Of a stretch of DNA of 64,000 bases, positions 26,460 through 34,340 are shown in pieces. This DNA is from DASVUS01 sp036388675 (GTDB taxonomy: Bacteria > Armatimonadota > Abditibacteriia > Abditibacteriales > Abditibacteriaceae): positions 62,001 to 126,000 of the forward strand of contig DASVRI010000035.1 of NCBI GenBank assembly GCA_036388675.1, read 5' to 3'. The notes beneath the pieces are model-generated. The model had not been told where the DNA came from, did no database searches, and saw only the letters and a list, made by a program, of their open reading frames with translations. The first letter of the stretch is position 1. Every line of letters begins with the position of its first letter. Made by a program: the position numbers and the translations under genes.

Positions 26460-28724
26460 CTACTTGATGCCTTCAGCCGACCACATGTTCCACAATTGCT
26501 GCGGCGTTACTTTGAGTACTCGGCGCACCGCGTCGTCTGGCGGCGTGTCGCGCCCGATGATGCGCAGGATGTCCAGCAGCTTATCACCGCCCCAGCGCTC
26601 CTTGATAAAGTCCACCATAGAGTTTGCCTGCGAGTATGCAAGAAACGCCCGCTCTCCATCCACGTTCCACTCACGCAGGTCTTGCATCGACAGCAGACGG
26701 CCACGTCGCGCCGCATCGCGCACGCGCTGCAAATAGTCTTCGTAGCCGCCTTCAACCGCTGTCGCGATGCCCTCGTTCAGCCAGTCCGGCACCAGACGCC
26801 CCTGGCTCAGTTGGCGCACCGCGACGTGTCCGTACTCGTGCGCAATGGTCGACATTGTGTTGGCGCGCGGGTCGGCGAAGAAGTTGATCTCTTCACCCAG
26901 AACGTGTGGGCCTTTGTCGGTGTTGACCAGTTGAGTCATGGTGAGCGCGGTCACGAACTCTGAGGTTTCGCGCCCCGTCATGCGCCCCGTGTAATTCTGG
27001 AACTCGCTCTGACTGCGCCACAAGACCACTTCGGTGTTGCTCATAGGAATGCCGAAGTCGGCGTAAATGGTGTGCTGCGCCGCTTCGAGCCCGGCCAGCA
27101 GTCGCGCCGCGCCCAGGTCGTTGGGCCAGCAACGCACGGTAAACAGCGTCGAGCGGATAACACTCGGCGGCTTGCGGTGCGCCAGTTGAGTGCGCTCCTG
27201 TAACTGGTCGGACAGCAGTTTCATCCACGCGCGATCGTCCTCGGATGCGCCTTGCATGGTCTCAGGACTCATACCGGCTGCGCGTTGCCACAAAATCATG
27301 GCATTGTCGTCGTCAGCCAGTCGCGAGTACTCAAGACCCAGGCGCAGTGCCGCGAGTGGGGTCGCACGTCGTTGCAGTTGTTCCTCTAACGACGGAATGA
27401 TCTTCGAAGGATGCTCTTCGGCAACGCCAATCGAGCGCTCCTGATCGACCTGTTGGAACGCGATGCGCTGCGGGTCGCGCGCGCGCCACGTTTCCACCTG
27501 CTTGAGCGTGTCGGCACCGACAAGCCCCGGCTGGAGCGCATCGGCTTTTTGCAGCGCATCGGCGGCCTCGTTATACAAACCAAGCTGAAACAAGGCGGCA
27601 CCGAAGTTTCGATGCGTTTCGGGCAGCGTGTAATTTTGTCCCGCAATGTTGACACGTTCGCGCTGTGCAATTTCATCGGCGTGCGCAATTTTTGGATCGC
27701 TCATCGAGCGGTTGGTATCCCACACCGCATCGAGCGCCACCCAACCTTGTGGGCCGAATTGCAAAAGGAAGTGCGCCGTGCCGGCACGATTCGATTGGTC
27801 GTTCTCTTTTTCAAACTGCGCCATGCGACGCCGCAACCAGGGCGTGATGTCCCACGGCGTTCTGGTTCCCGTCAGTCCCGCGTCGGCATCGCCGCTGGAC
27901 TTCATGTTTTCGCCGGTTGTGGCAAGCCGTCCCCCGTCCAGCAACTCGCCCTGCCACAAAAAGCTGACGCGCAACGGAATCCAACGCCCGCCGCGCCGCT
28001 CGGCCACCAGATCGGTGATGTAAGCGTTAGGTTGAGCGGCTTTCCTGTCAGTTGAGGCCCGCTGCGTCTGCCAATCTTCGTTCGCTTTGGCTGCGAGGAC
28101 GGATGCGGCATCATCGGGAACTTTCCAGCCCCGGTCGGTAAGGGCCAGCGTGCCGTCGCTTGTGCGCTGCAACCACAGGTCGATTGTTCCAGCCGCCGCA
28201 ACCGACGGTGCAGTGTCAAAATTCAAGCGCGACGAACGAACGATTTGATATTCAATGCGAGCCAGAGCGCCCGCCGCCGAAGCCGCTAAATGAGTCAGGC
28301 GCAGGCGCGGCGACAAGCTGGCGTCGCCGATACTGGCAAGCGTAAGGTGCGCTTTTTCACCTGAGTCGAGTTGCAGAATGCGCAACGCCGCTGCGTCACT
28401 CACAGCCAGGCTACGGCTTAAGCCGACAAGCAAGCCATCGACCGTGCGCAATTCCGTCGGCGTTGCATTGGAAACAATAGACGGCGAGAGTCCGCCGCCT
28501 GCCGAAGAACCGCCGCTGACGGGCGCGTTTGGCGCCGGGGAAGGCAGGGCGCCCGGGAGATTTGCCGCTGTTGAGTACTCGGATGACAGCAGCAACACGA
28601 CCAAAGCCGCCACGACGGCAAATACGGCACGTCTGGCCTGAACTGCGTATTTATGTACACCAGCCGCTTTCCGGGATTGGTGCGTCGAGAAGAAGTGCTG
28701 CGTTGATGTAACCAGAAAAGACAA
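26460..28724 (-). CDS. Membrane-anchored gluzincin-like peptidase with TPR-like region
   Basis: 754 residues. One N-terminal hydrophobic segment (about 33-50) may be an anchor or signal peptide, followed by a proline-rich linker. The middle has a beta-rich region and a helical repeat stretch (NFGAALFQLGLYNEAADAL) of TPR type, about 370-440. The C-terminal third carries HEYGH (HExxH, in MSTIAHEYGHVAVRQ) and the third ligand in WLNEGIA, as in the peptidase MA/gluzincin group. The substrate is unknown. It starts 17 bp after the sigma-54-like gene and ends 11 bp before def. Confidence 0.78.
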   Translation of the reverse strand: MSFLVTSTQHFFSTHQSRKAAGVHKYAVQARRAVFAVVAALVVLLLSSEYSTAANLPGALPSPAPNAPVSGGSSAGGGLSPSIVSNATPTELRTVDGLLVGLSRSLAVSDAAALRILQLDSGEKAHLTLASIGDASLSPRLRLTHLAASAAGALARIEYQIVRSSRLNFDTAPSVAAAGTIDLWLQRTSDGTLALTDRGWKVPDDAASVLAAKANEDWQTQRASTDRKAAQPNAYITDLVAERRGGRWIPLRVSFLWQGELLDGGRLATTGENMKSSGDADAGLTGTRTPWDITPWLRRRMAQFEKENDQSNRAGTAHFLLQFGPQGWVALDAVWDTNRSMSDPKIAHADEIAQRERVNIAGQNYTLPETHRNFGAALFQLGLYNEAADALQKADALQPGLVGADTLKQVETWRARDPQRIAFQQVDQERSIGVAEEHPSKIIPSLEEQLQRRATPLAALRLGLEYSRLADDDNAMILWQRAAGMSPETMQGASEDDRAWMKLLSDQLQERTQLAHRKPPSVIRSTLFTVRCWPNDLGAARLLAGLEAAQHTIYADFGIPMSNTEVVLWRSQSEFQNYTGRMTGRETSEFVTALTMTQLVNTDKGPHVLGEEINFFADPRANTMSTIAHEYGHVAVRQLSQGRLVPDWLNEGIATAVEGGYEDYLQRVRDAARRGRLLSMQDLREWNVDGERAFLAYSQANSMVDFIKERWGGDKLLDILRIIGRDTPPDDAVRRVLKVTPQQLWNMWSAEGIK

Positions 28725-28741
28725 TCTACACCTAAAGGTCG

Positions 28742-30229
28742 CTAGGATTTGCGGCCCTGCGTTGCACCGCCGGCCACTCGCGCAGCACTATTGACAGTGG
28801 CAGGCAATGCCGGGTTGCTGCCCGCACTTGTGCTGAGAGCAGCATTCTTTGCTTTGGCGCCGCGTGGGGTGCGCGGCATTGTCGGAACGTCGCTCTCGGC
28901 AGCGCCCGTCTTGTGACGTTTGTTGCGGCGCACACGCTTGCCACGGTGATAGGCCACCGTACGGCGAGCAATGTAGCACTCGTAATCTTCGCGCAAGCGC
29001 GAGACCACTTCCTGATCGGTTAAGCCGGGGAACTCGGCAATAAGCCGCGCTACGACATCGGTCTTGCTCTGGCAGAGGAACAGCAGCGGCATCTTGCCCC
29101 AGGGCGTTTCAATGCGCTTACCGCGAATCAAGCGTGACACAGTCGAGGGATGCTCGCCTAACTGGCGGGCCAGTTCGGCCTGAGCCAGTGGCTTCAAGCG
29201 TCGCATGTCACCTGTTTCCAGGTAATCGGTTTGCTGGCTGCACAGTGTCGTAATGAGGCGTGACAGGGCCGACAAGCGCTGGTTGATGAAGCGCGCCCGC
29301 GTCAGCAGATCGCGTGCGGCTGCGGGCAGGTTAACGTCTGTTTTGTTGTCGCGCTTAATACGGTAACGCTGTGTGTAAATCGAGTCGTGATCGAACTGAA
29401 TCGAAAGTTGGCCGTCGATCATCTGCACAAAGGCCACCGGCTCATCGCTGCCACTGAGACCCGCGCTGCCCGATCCACGCTTGCGCGTCTGGGGCAGCAC
29501 CGATTCTTCGTATCTTTCGGCCAGGTACACGCGGTCGGTCGCTTCCAGCACTTCCTCGGCTTCACGCAACGAACAACCGAAGCGCTCGGCGAGTTCATCC
29601 GGCGTGGCTTCTCCGCCTAAAATGAGGTCGAGAAACTCCTGCTCGGAAACGCTGTAACGCTCGACGAACTCGCGTGTCTGCTCTATGGTGTCGGTGAGAT
29701 CAACCATCTCACCCTGCGCAGCGGAGTTTTCTGCGCGATCACTGGCGCGCGACTCTTCAGCAACGTTGTTGGAGAGACTCATCGCACGCTGCGGCAAATT
29801 TCCCCGCTCGGATGAGCGCAGATAGCGTAGATGGCGCAACAGCACGCCCGGCGGCACCTTGTATTTTGCAGAGAGCTCGGGTACTCGATTCAAGGCAGAA
29901 GGCGACAGGAAATCGCGTTCCCAGCCCTCGAAGGAAACGATGTTGTATTCCTTAAGGAAATCGAGCAACTGGTCGTCCATGAACTCTTCATATTTGCCGC
30001 GCGGAATCTTGCCGCGCAGACGCACGCGATGTACCACGCCCTCGCTGATGAGCCGGTTGAAAAGCGGATTGTCCTCGAACGACTGCACGTAAGAGCGAAA
30101 CTCCTGCTCGTTCTGCGACAGCAGCGAGACATACTCTTCGGGCGGACGGCGCATCCGCAGCGACATCTCTTCAGACTGGTAAGCACGTTGGGTTGCGCTA
30201 TTTCGCATGTTAAATCTCCGAGCGGCCAA
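28742..30229 (-). CDS. Divergent sigma-54 (RpoN)-like protein
   Basis: 495 residues. The central part INQRLSALSRLITTLCSQQ resembles the core-binding region. LAQAELARQLGEHPSTVSRL then IRGKRIETPWGKMPL matches the sigma-54 HTH and following segment (TVSR-x-x-x-x-K-x-x-x-TP-x-G). ARRTVAYHR at 421-429 stands where the RpoN box (ARRTVAKYR) sits. The N-terminus lacks the usual Gln-rich region I, though EFRSYVQSFEDNPLFNRL may be its remnant around the ENPLLE motif. A tail of about 55 Ala/Pro/Ser-rich residues follows the box. It may act as an alternative sigma factor or only as a DNA-binding relative. It heads the nine-gene leftward run. Confidence 0.7.
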   Translation of the reverse strand: MAARRFNMRNSATQRAYQSEEMSLRMRRPPEEYVSLLSQNEQEFRSYVQSFEDNPLFNRLISEGVVHRVRLRGKIPRGKYEEFMDDQLLDFLKEYNIVSFEGWERDFLSPSALNRVPELSAKYKVPPGVLLRHLRYLRSSERGNLPQRAMSLSNNVAEESRASDRAENSAAQGEMVDLTDTIEQTREFVERYSVSEQEFLDLILGGEATPDELAERFGCSLREAEEVLEATDRVYLAERYEESVLPQTRKRGSGSAGLSGSDEPVAFVQMIDGQLSIQFDHDSIYTQRYRIKRDNKTDVNLPAAARDLLTRARFINQRLSALSRLITTLCSQQTDYLETGDMRRLKPLAQAELARQLGEHPSTVSRLIRGKRIETPWGKMPLLFLCQSKTDVVARLIAEFPGLTDQEVVSRLREDYECYIARRTVAYHRGKRVRRNKRHKTGAAESDVPTMPRTPRGAKAKNAALSTSAGSNPALPATVNSAARVAGGATQGRKS

Positions 30230-30368
30230 GCTTGACCGTTGAACGGACCTCTATGAATAAGGAAATAAGCCGTCTATGAGTCGCATGAAACGACCTCGAC
30301 AAGTATAGTTGCCTGAACGTGCAAACGGCAAGCTCGTTGCACCATAATCAAGACTTTTATTGAGAAGA

Positions 30369-30603
30369 TTATACGACACCAGCCACAGCCGGCAGGCAGT
30401 CGTTGAGGCCGACATCCAGGTTAGCGATGATGTCGCCACGCAGCGAAACGTATGCACAGTGAGTGCCGAAATGCACATCCGCAGTGACGCGGCGCAGTTG
30501 AGAAGTCTGCGTCGGTGAAGAAGACAAAACCTGTTTTACAGGTGACAGCGGCGTTCCACATCTCCGGCGGCACTGACATCTGCTGCACATAAATCCGCTG
30601 CAC
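30369..30603 (-). pseudogene. Possible frameshifted small gene between tRNA-Gly and the sigma-54-like gene
   Basis: From GTG 30603 one frame reads MQRIYVQQMSVPPEMWNAAV and then CKTGFVFFTDADF. The next frame, from about 30500, reads RRVTADVHFGTHCAYVSLRG and ends with DVGLNDCLPAVAGVV at 30369. Joined by one shift they give about 77 residues of sensible composition. No family is recognised. Apart from this, 30230-30616 shows nothing. Confidence 0.25.
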
Positions 30604-30616
30604 TGAAACAGGTTGG

Positions 30617-30689
30617 AGCGGAAGACGGGATTCGAACCCGCGACCCTCAGCTTGGGAAGCTGATGCTCTACCAACTGAGCTACTTCCGC
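30617..30689 (-). tRNA. tRNA-Gly (anticodon CCC)
   Basis: 73 bases fold as a full cloverleaf: acceptor GCGGAAG/CTTCCGC with U at the discriminator position, D-arm GCTC/GAGC, anticodon stem TCAGC/GCTGA with loop TTCCCAA, T-arm GCGGG/CCCGT with TTCGAAT. CCA is not encoded. The 5' half is duplicated 2.7 kb away, which suggests it is an integration site. Confidence 0.95.
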
Positions 30690-30692
30690 GTT
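30649..30692. repeat. Left 44-bp direct repeat (att-like), within tRNA-Gly
   Basis: Begins AGCTTGGGAAGCTGATGCTC and ends CTACTTCCGCGTT. Exact copy at 33405-33448; the bases outside differ on both sides, which defines the limits. Confidence 0.9.
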
Positions 30693-30694
30693 TT

Positions 30695-30727
30695 GTATAT
30701 ATTTTAACGGCAAAATTAAATATATAC
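30695..30727. repeat. A/T-rich dyad just inside the left repeat
   Basis: GTATATATTTTAA and TTAAATATATAC form an inverted repeat with one extra T and an 8-base loop. It lies just upstream of the tRNA start, so it could be part of the tRNA promoter, a recombinase arm site or a regulator site. Not repeated at the right end. Confidence 0.5.
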
Positions 30728-30820
30728 TCTCTTGAAGTGGCGACGGTCTGACAAATCTGATGGTGTCGAACACTATCAAATTCAGTTTAGCATATACCTG
30801 ATAGCCCTTGTATTGCTACG

Positions 30821-31357
30821 TTAATCTTTGTGAAAAAGCATCTGCACCCCAATACATATCAACACTGTGCCAAGTGCAACCAAAGAATTAGCCGACCAGC
30901 CTGCCTGAAGTAGTGCCCACCACACCAACAGAACACCTACACCTCCGCCCATGCACAATGCACCTGGCAAAGCCCCAGAAGTATCGGCTGGTTTGGTCAC
31001 GTTAGATCGTGACGCCGGAACTTGTGGCGTATGGCCTAAAATGTCAACCAAGTCATCGGTTCTTGCACCACGCGTCACCCACACCCGTAAGTTCGAAGCA
31101 CTGACCTCAACTTTGACTCTTAGCTCGCCACTCAGGGATTGGTAGGGGAATGTAAAGCTGTTGTCGTATGACAGATGTCTTTGTAGGGAAGCCGGTGTAA
31201 TTTCATGAATCATGTTGTCGAGACTCTGCTTGGAAACCACCGGCCCGTCTGATTCTGTCATATGGCCAAAAAGCCGCATCGGCTGGTCATCAATAAGCAG
31301 GACACTATTAACGTTGTGCTTGACCATCTGCTCGATTAGTTGATCTATTCTCGCCAT
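30821..31357 (-). CDS. Membrane protein with PilT/VirB11-like N-terminal domain, no ATPase
   Basis: 178 residues. The N-terminal 95 residues (MARIDQLIEQMVKHNVNSVL, PMRLFGHM, HLSYDNSFTFPYQSLSGEL then RVKVEVS) follow the pattern of the PAS-like N-domain of PilT-type motor ATPases (S-D-x-H-L, R-x-x-G, D-F-S-F, R-F-R-V). The Walker motifs are absent. After a polar linker come two hydrophobic helices (about 130-150 and 155-173). Last of three leftward island genes, 19 bp after the previous stop. The domain match is my reading and function is unknown. Confidence 0.55.
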   Translation of the reverse strand: MARIDQLIEQMVKHNVNSVLLIDDQPMRLFGHMTESDGPVVSKQSLDNMIHEITPASLQRHLSYDNSFTFPYQSLSGELRVKVEVSASNLRVWVTRGARTDDLVDILGHTPQVPASRSNVTKPADTSGALPGALCMGGGVGVLLVWWALLQAGWSANSLVALGTVLICIGVQMLFHKD

Positions 31358-31376
31358 AGGAATGCCTCACGTATTG

Positions 31377-31730
31377 TTATTGGCCACGACTAACGCCCTG
31401 CACGCCAATAACAATTCCCATGACGAAGCCGACAAGAGCACCCATAATAAGGCCGGAGCCAGAATCCAGCCCTCGTCGGACAGCCCTGCCGCCTCCCAAC
31501 ATAGCACCAGCACCGGCAAAAAAGAGAGCAGACGCACCTATAATTATCAAGTCCTGTGTTGTGATCCGCCGTTTGTAGCGAAAGCTACTCGACTTTTCTT
31601 TAGGTGGTGCTGCAGGTGCAAGCGATGAAGCTGTCAACGGGTTGAGGTTTCCGCCGCAACCTCCGCATGAGGAGTAATGTGCAGGATTTGAATGTTTGCA
31701 CTTGGGGCACTTTCTATAGTCTGTGGCCAT
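31377..31730 (-). CDS. Zinc-ribbon protein with C-terminal membrane segments
   Basis: 117 residues from ATG 31730. The N-terminal four-cysteine ribbon is CPKCKHSNPAHYSSCGGC. After a short Ala/Pro/Lys linker come two hydrophobic segments with Gly zippers (IIIGASALFFAGAGAMLGGG and LIMGALVGFVMGIVIG). The frame is open up to the stop of the preceding gene (TTG at 31823), but the extra residues look non-specific. No family assigned. Confidence 0.6.
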   Translation of the reverse strand: MATDYRKCPKCKHSNPAHYSSCGGCGGNLNPLTASSLAPAAPPKEKSSSFRYKRRITTQDLIIIGASALFFAGAGAMLGGGRAVRRGLDSGSGLIMGALVGFVMGIVIGVQGVSRGQ

Positions 31731-31819
31731 CTGAGGTGTATTCTCCGGCTGCCTCGTGACATTTGTGGAGCTAAAATATCTGATAGGAGGTATCAGGTCG
31801 GTGATCCCCATGCAACGGC

Positions 31820-32701
31820 TCAACCCGCCCTTGAACCAGTTTGCGTATTAAACTTCTGCAATGGAAAAACTCTGGACGCTGCCGCACCAAAATCTGATCC
31901 GGTTCGCCTCGCGGCGGTCAACTCCTCTATTGCCCCCATTCCTTTTAGGGCCGCCGTGGTGCGGATAAAGCCATCCTGAGTGAGAACACTTTCTCCTTCA
32001 GATAGACACGCCATATACAATGCCTTTTCTGTGTCGGCATTTATCTGGCCAGCCATATTTTGAGCCTGCTGAAGGAAATTCCGGGACGCACCATCAAGCC
32101 GCTGTAACAACTCTGCTTTCTGCCCAGTCGATTCGGAACCGCTAAGACCAGCCTCCTGTAAAATGCGACTTTTCAGAGCATCGACGGCTGTGGCACGGGT
32201 CGCATAATCCGTTGCTACCGTAGCCGTTTTGTAAGGCCCGTCGGTGGAAACCACAACACCCTTCAGATATAGCTGGTCTATTTCCGCCTGATAAGTCGCA
32301 TATGTTGTTTGCTTCAGATTGAGTACTCTTTGCGCCTCTGCTTCACGGTTTCGCTCTTGCGATGAGTGCACCCAGACACCGATTCCCAACAGTAGCAGGC
32401 CTCCAACGACACTTTGCAGCACAATTTGCCGTAACGCTCTCCTTGTTTTGAGTCGTTCAGCGGCATCCTCGTCAAGTTGAGGCTCCATTGTGGAGTGCGC
32501 GCTGACGGCTGGCTGTGGTGTTGGAGACGAGCTGCGGCGGGGAGGTGAGGGTATCGTGGCTTGGGGTCGGTGATTTTGGCTTTCGCTTGTCGCGGCCCAC
32601 GGGAGGGGCTGGCCACATTTGATACAAGTGGAAGCGATATAAGAGTTGAGTGCTTTACACTCCTTGCATCGGCCATGAGTCGTTGAGTCTGCTGTGTTCA
32701 T
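31820..32701 (-). CDS. Zinc-ribbon, single-pass membrane protein with helical extracytoplasmic part
   Basis: 293 residues from ATG 32701, which has GGGA 11 bases upstream (a longer frame reaches 32815). The layout is a CKECKALNSYIASTCIKCG ribbon, a Pro/Ser/Gln-rich linker, one membrane helix (VVGGLLLLGIGVWV, about 120-135), then a helical region with many Ala/Gln/Glu. This domain order resembles its downstream neighbour, suggesting a shared complex. First gene of the island's leftward operon, divergent from the XRE gene. Confidence 0.6.
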   Translation of the reverse strand: MNTADSTTHGRCKECKALNSYIASTCIKCGQPLPWAATSESQNHRPQATIPSPPRRSSSPTPQPAVSAHSTMEPQLDEDAAERLKTRRALRQIVLQSVVGGLLLLGIGVWVHSSQERNREAEAQRVLNLKQTTYATYQAEIDQLYLKGVVVSTDGPYKTATVATDYATRATAVDALKSRILQEAGLSGSESTGQKAELLQRLDGASRNFLQQAQNMAGQINADTEKALYMACLSEGESVLTQDGFIRTTAALKGMGAIEELTAARRTGSDFGAAASRVFPLQKFNTQTGSRAG

Positions 32702-32863
32702 ATATGTTTTCCCAAACCTGGTAATGTGCTCATATTTGGATCTATCAACTCTGTGATCCAACCTAAAATGGGTTGGCCCTCTTAGGATTATATGCTCGGT
32801 TTCGGGTGAAGTCAAATACCGAAATCCATTTACTCTCAGTCCTACAAGATCTTTCTAGAGCAG

Positions 32864-33088
32864 TTGCGGAAACAAAGGGAAGCGACAGGGGTGAGCCAAG
32901 AAAAATTGGCGGCAAAACTCCAGAAGCCACAATCATATGTGTCAAAGATCGAGTTGGCGGAGCGACAAATAAATCTTGTAGAGCTACAAGAATGGTGTGA
33001 TGCATTGGACATCTCACTCATAGAATTCATACAGGCATGGCAGGACGCAGTTCAGTCGTCTAACTCGTATAAAGAGCCATCCCCATGA
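32864..33088 (+). CDS. XRE-family helix-turn-helix regulator
   Basis: At least 74 residues. HTH: TGVSQEKLAAKLQKPQSYVS then KIELAERQ; typical repressor fold, ending EWCDALDISLIEFIQAW. TTG 32864 is the first standard start, but family-like sequence continues upstream in frame (KSIYSQSYKIFLEQLRKQRE) to a stop at 32807, with only ATA or ATT available as starts. Either a rare start is used or the start codon has mutated. Divergent from the island operon, so it probably controls the 32702-32815 region. Confidence 0.75.
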   Translation: MRKQREATGVSQEKLAAKLQKPQSYVSKIELAERQINLVELQEWCDALDISLIEFIQAWQDAVQSSNSYKEPSP

Positions 33089-33177
33089 ATAAAAAGCGTT
33101 TTGTGTGTTTGTGAGCCTCAATTAGTGATGGATTTCCTGTCGGGTTCGCCCTGCTGAAAACTAATCCGAGTTTGCTA

Positions 33178-33399
33178 TTATGCTGCGTTTAGCGGCATTT
33201 TTATGAACGAAGCCCACCTGTCTCTGTCCCCTGCCGCCAAGAAGACCAGATCTCGTCCCGCGTCATTTTTATCCATCTTCAAACTTATATGTTGTGGGAA
33301 AGCAAGAACAGCTTTGGGGCTTTGTGATGGTTCTTCTTCCCACACCCTTTGGAAGTCACGTAAATAGCCGAGAGCTAAAATCTCACCCAAGCGAAGCAA
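33178..33399 (-). CDS. Short ORF at the right end of the island
   Basis: Up to 73 residues from a TTG at 33399. The frame stays open upstream through the partial tRNA copy, so an older gene may have been cut by the integration. Sequence LRLGEILALGYLRDFQRVW then SPKAVLAFPQHISLKMD is not recognised. Weakly supported. Confidence 0.3.
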   Translation of the reverse strand: MLRLGEILALGYLRDFQRVWEEEPSQSPKAVLAFPQHISLKMDKNDAGRDLVFLAAGDRDRWASFIKMPLNAA

Positions 33400-33404
33400 C
33401 AGTG

Positions 33405-33448
33405 AGCTTGGGAAGCTGATGCTCTACCAACTGAGCTACTTCCGCGTT
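33405..33448. repeat. Right 44-bp direct repeat, partial tRNA-Gly copy
   Basis: Exact copy of 30649-30692. It contains only the anticodon stem to the 5' end, so it cannot make a tRNA. Marks the far boundary of the island. Confidence 0.9.
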
Positions 33449-33646
33449 AGTGACAGGCAAGCCATGCAACCATCGCAGTGCGCTCGGCTTCAACCTTTAC
33501 GTTGCTTGGCCAAGCATCTTCGCCAAGCGCCGTTTGCTGCTGTTAGCTTAACCAAAAACTGGTGCGCTCGCAAACGTCTTCACGCTGCTTTTTGCTGAGT
33601 ACTCACCGTGGTTAATCAGTGCTTTTACCGCCATCGAAAATTATTC

Positions 33647-33675
33647 TTGACAAGTTAAAAAAGATAGCGTATTAT
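33647..33675 (+). promoter_or_regulatory. Sigma-70-type promoter of the cold-shock gene
   Basis: TTGACA at 33647-33652, 17-bp spacer, TATTAT at 33670-33675: close to perfect. The predicted leader is about 120 bases (to 33804), as in cspA genes whose leaders act as RNA thermosensors; whether this one does is unknown. The stretch 33449-33646 shows no gene. Confidence 0.8.
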
Positions 33676-33804
33676 AGGCGAGGTTTCGCGAGAAGCCATT
33701 CATTTCGGTTGTCGTATGGTGCGCGTGAGGTCGAAGCACGGCGAGTTGTGTGGTGCGCTGCCGGCCATAAGGCCGCCTTCGCGACAGCAAAAGGATCAGT
33801 CACA

Positions 33805-34011
33805 ATGGCAAAAGGTACGGTTAAGTGGTTCAACGACTCGAAGGGTTTCGGCTTCATCGAGCAAGAGGGTGGCGGCGAAGACGTTTTCGTGCATCATTCG
33901 GCAATTGAAGCGGACGGCTATCGTTCGCTGCAGGAAGGCGCAAAAGTCGATTTCGAAATCAGCAAAGAAGCCAAAGGCCTGCGCGCAGCCAACGTGCGCA
34001 TCAGCCAATAA
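33805..34011 (+). CDS. Cold-shock protein (CspA family)
   Basis: 68 residues, one OB-fold. RNP1 is KGFGFIEQ and RNP2 is DVFVHHSAI, the RNA-binding surface. Starts MAKGTVKWFNDSKG, the classic N-terminus; the frame is open to 33619, but homology begins at ATG 33805. It binds single-stranded RNA as a chaperone. A strong promoter, a long leader and a terminator make it a single-gene unit. Confidence 0.95.
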   Translation: MAKGTVKWFNDSKGFGFIEQEGGGEDVFVHHSAIEADGYRSLQEGAKVDFEISKEAKGLRAANVRISQ

Positions 34012-34034
34012 ACTTCCTCCAAATTTGTTTTCGC

Positions 34035-34065
34035 AATGCCCTGTCGGGTTCCCCGGCGGGGCATT
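34035..34065 (+). terminator. Terminator after cold-shock gene
   Basis: AATGCCCTGTCGGG, short loop, CCCGGCGGGGCATT with several G-U pairs, followed by TGTTTT. It starts 24 bp after the stop codon. Confidence 0.8.
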
Positions 34066-34144
34066 GTTTTCAGTACTCGCCACCCGGCTCATAAAACTTT
34101 GCACGCTGTTTTATGCTGTTTACCGAGAAATGTCACTTAAGTGC

Positions 34145-34173
34145 TTGACGGAAACTCCATATAGCGCTACGAT
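34145..34173 (+). promoter_or_regulatory. Candidate promoter of the feo operon
   Basis: TTGACG at 34145-34150, 17-bp spacer, TACGAT at 34168-34173. Good -35, moderate -10. No clear Fur or DtxR box was seen around it. Confidence 0.5.
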
Positions 34174-34340
34174 AGTAGTATCCAAATCCGAGTAATTTAA
34201 TCGGGATTGACAACTGCGCTTTCCAATCGGCGCGGCAGGGTGAAGGAATCGAACCTCAAATGATTTCGGCGTGGCGCAAAGCGCAACTGCATCGGGTGCG
34301 CAAAGCAAAAATCAAAAGTCAAAAGCAGCTTGAGCACGAG

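Larger units (their letters stand above)
30649..33448. mobile_element. Small genomic island bounded by tRNA-Gly-derived direct repeats
   Basis: Identical 44-bp repeats at 30649-30692 and 33405-33448 enclose about 2.7 kb. One copy is part of the intact tRNA-Gly; the other is the 5' half only (anticodon stem to 5' end plus three bases). The interior is visibly more A/T-rich, holds one GAGTACTC where two to three are expected, and encodes only small unfamiliar proteins and an XRE regulator. No integrase, transposase or replication gene is present, so it may be a remnant or an element mobilised in trans. The intact tRNA would then owe its 5' half and promoter to the element. Confidence 0.65.

Noticed and set aside
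30617..33448. Full integrative element with its own integrase
   Set aside because: No tyrosine or serine recombinase motif was found in any frame between the repeats, so I call only an island or remnant.
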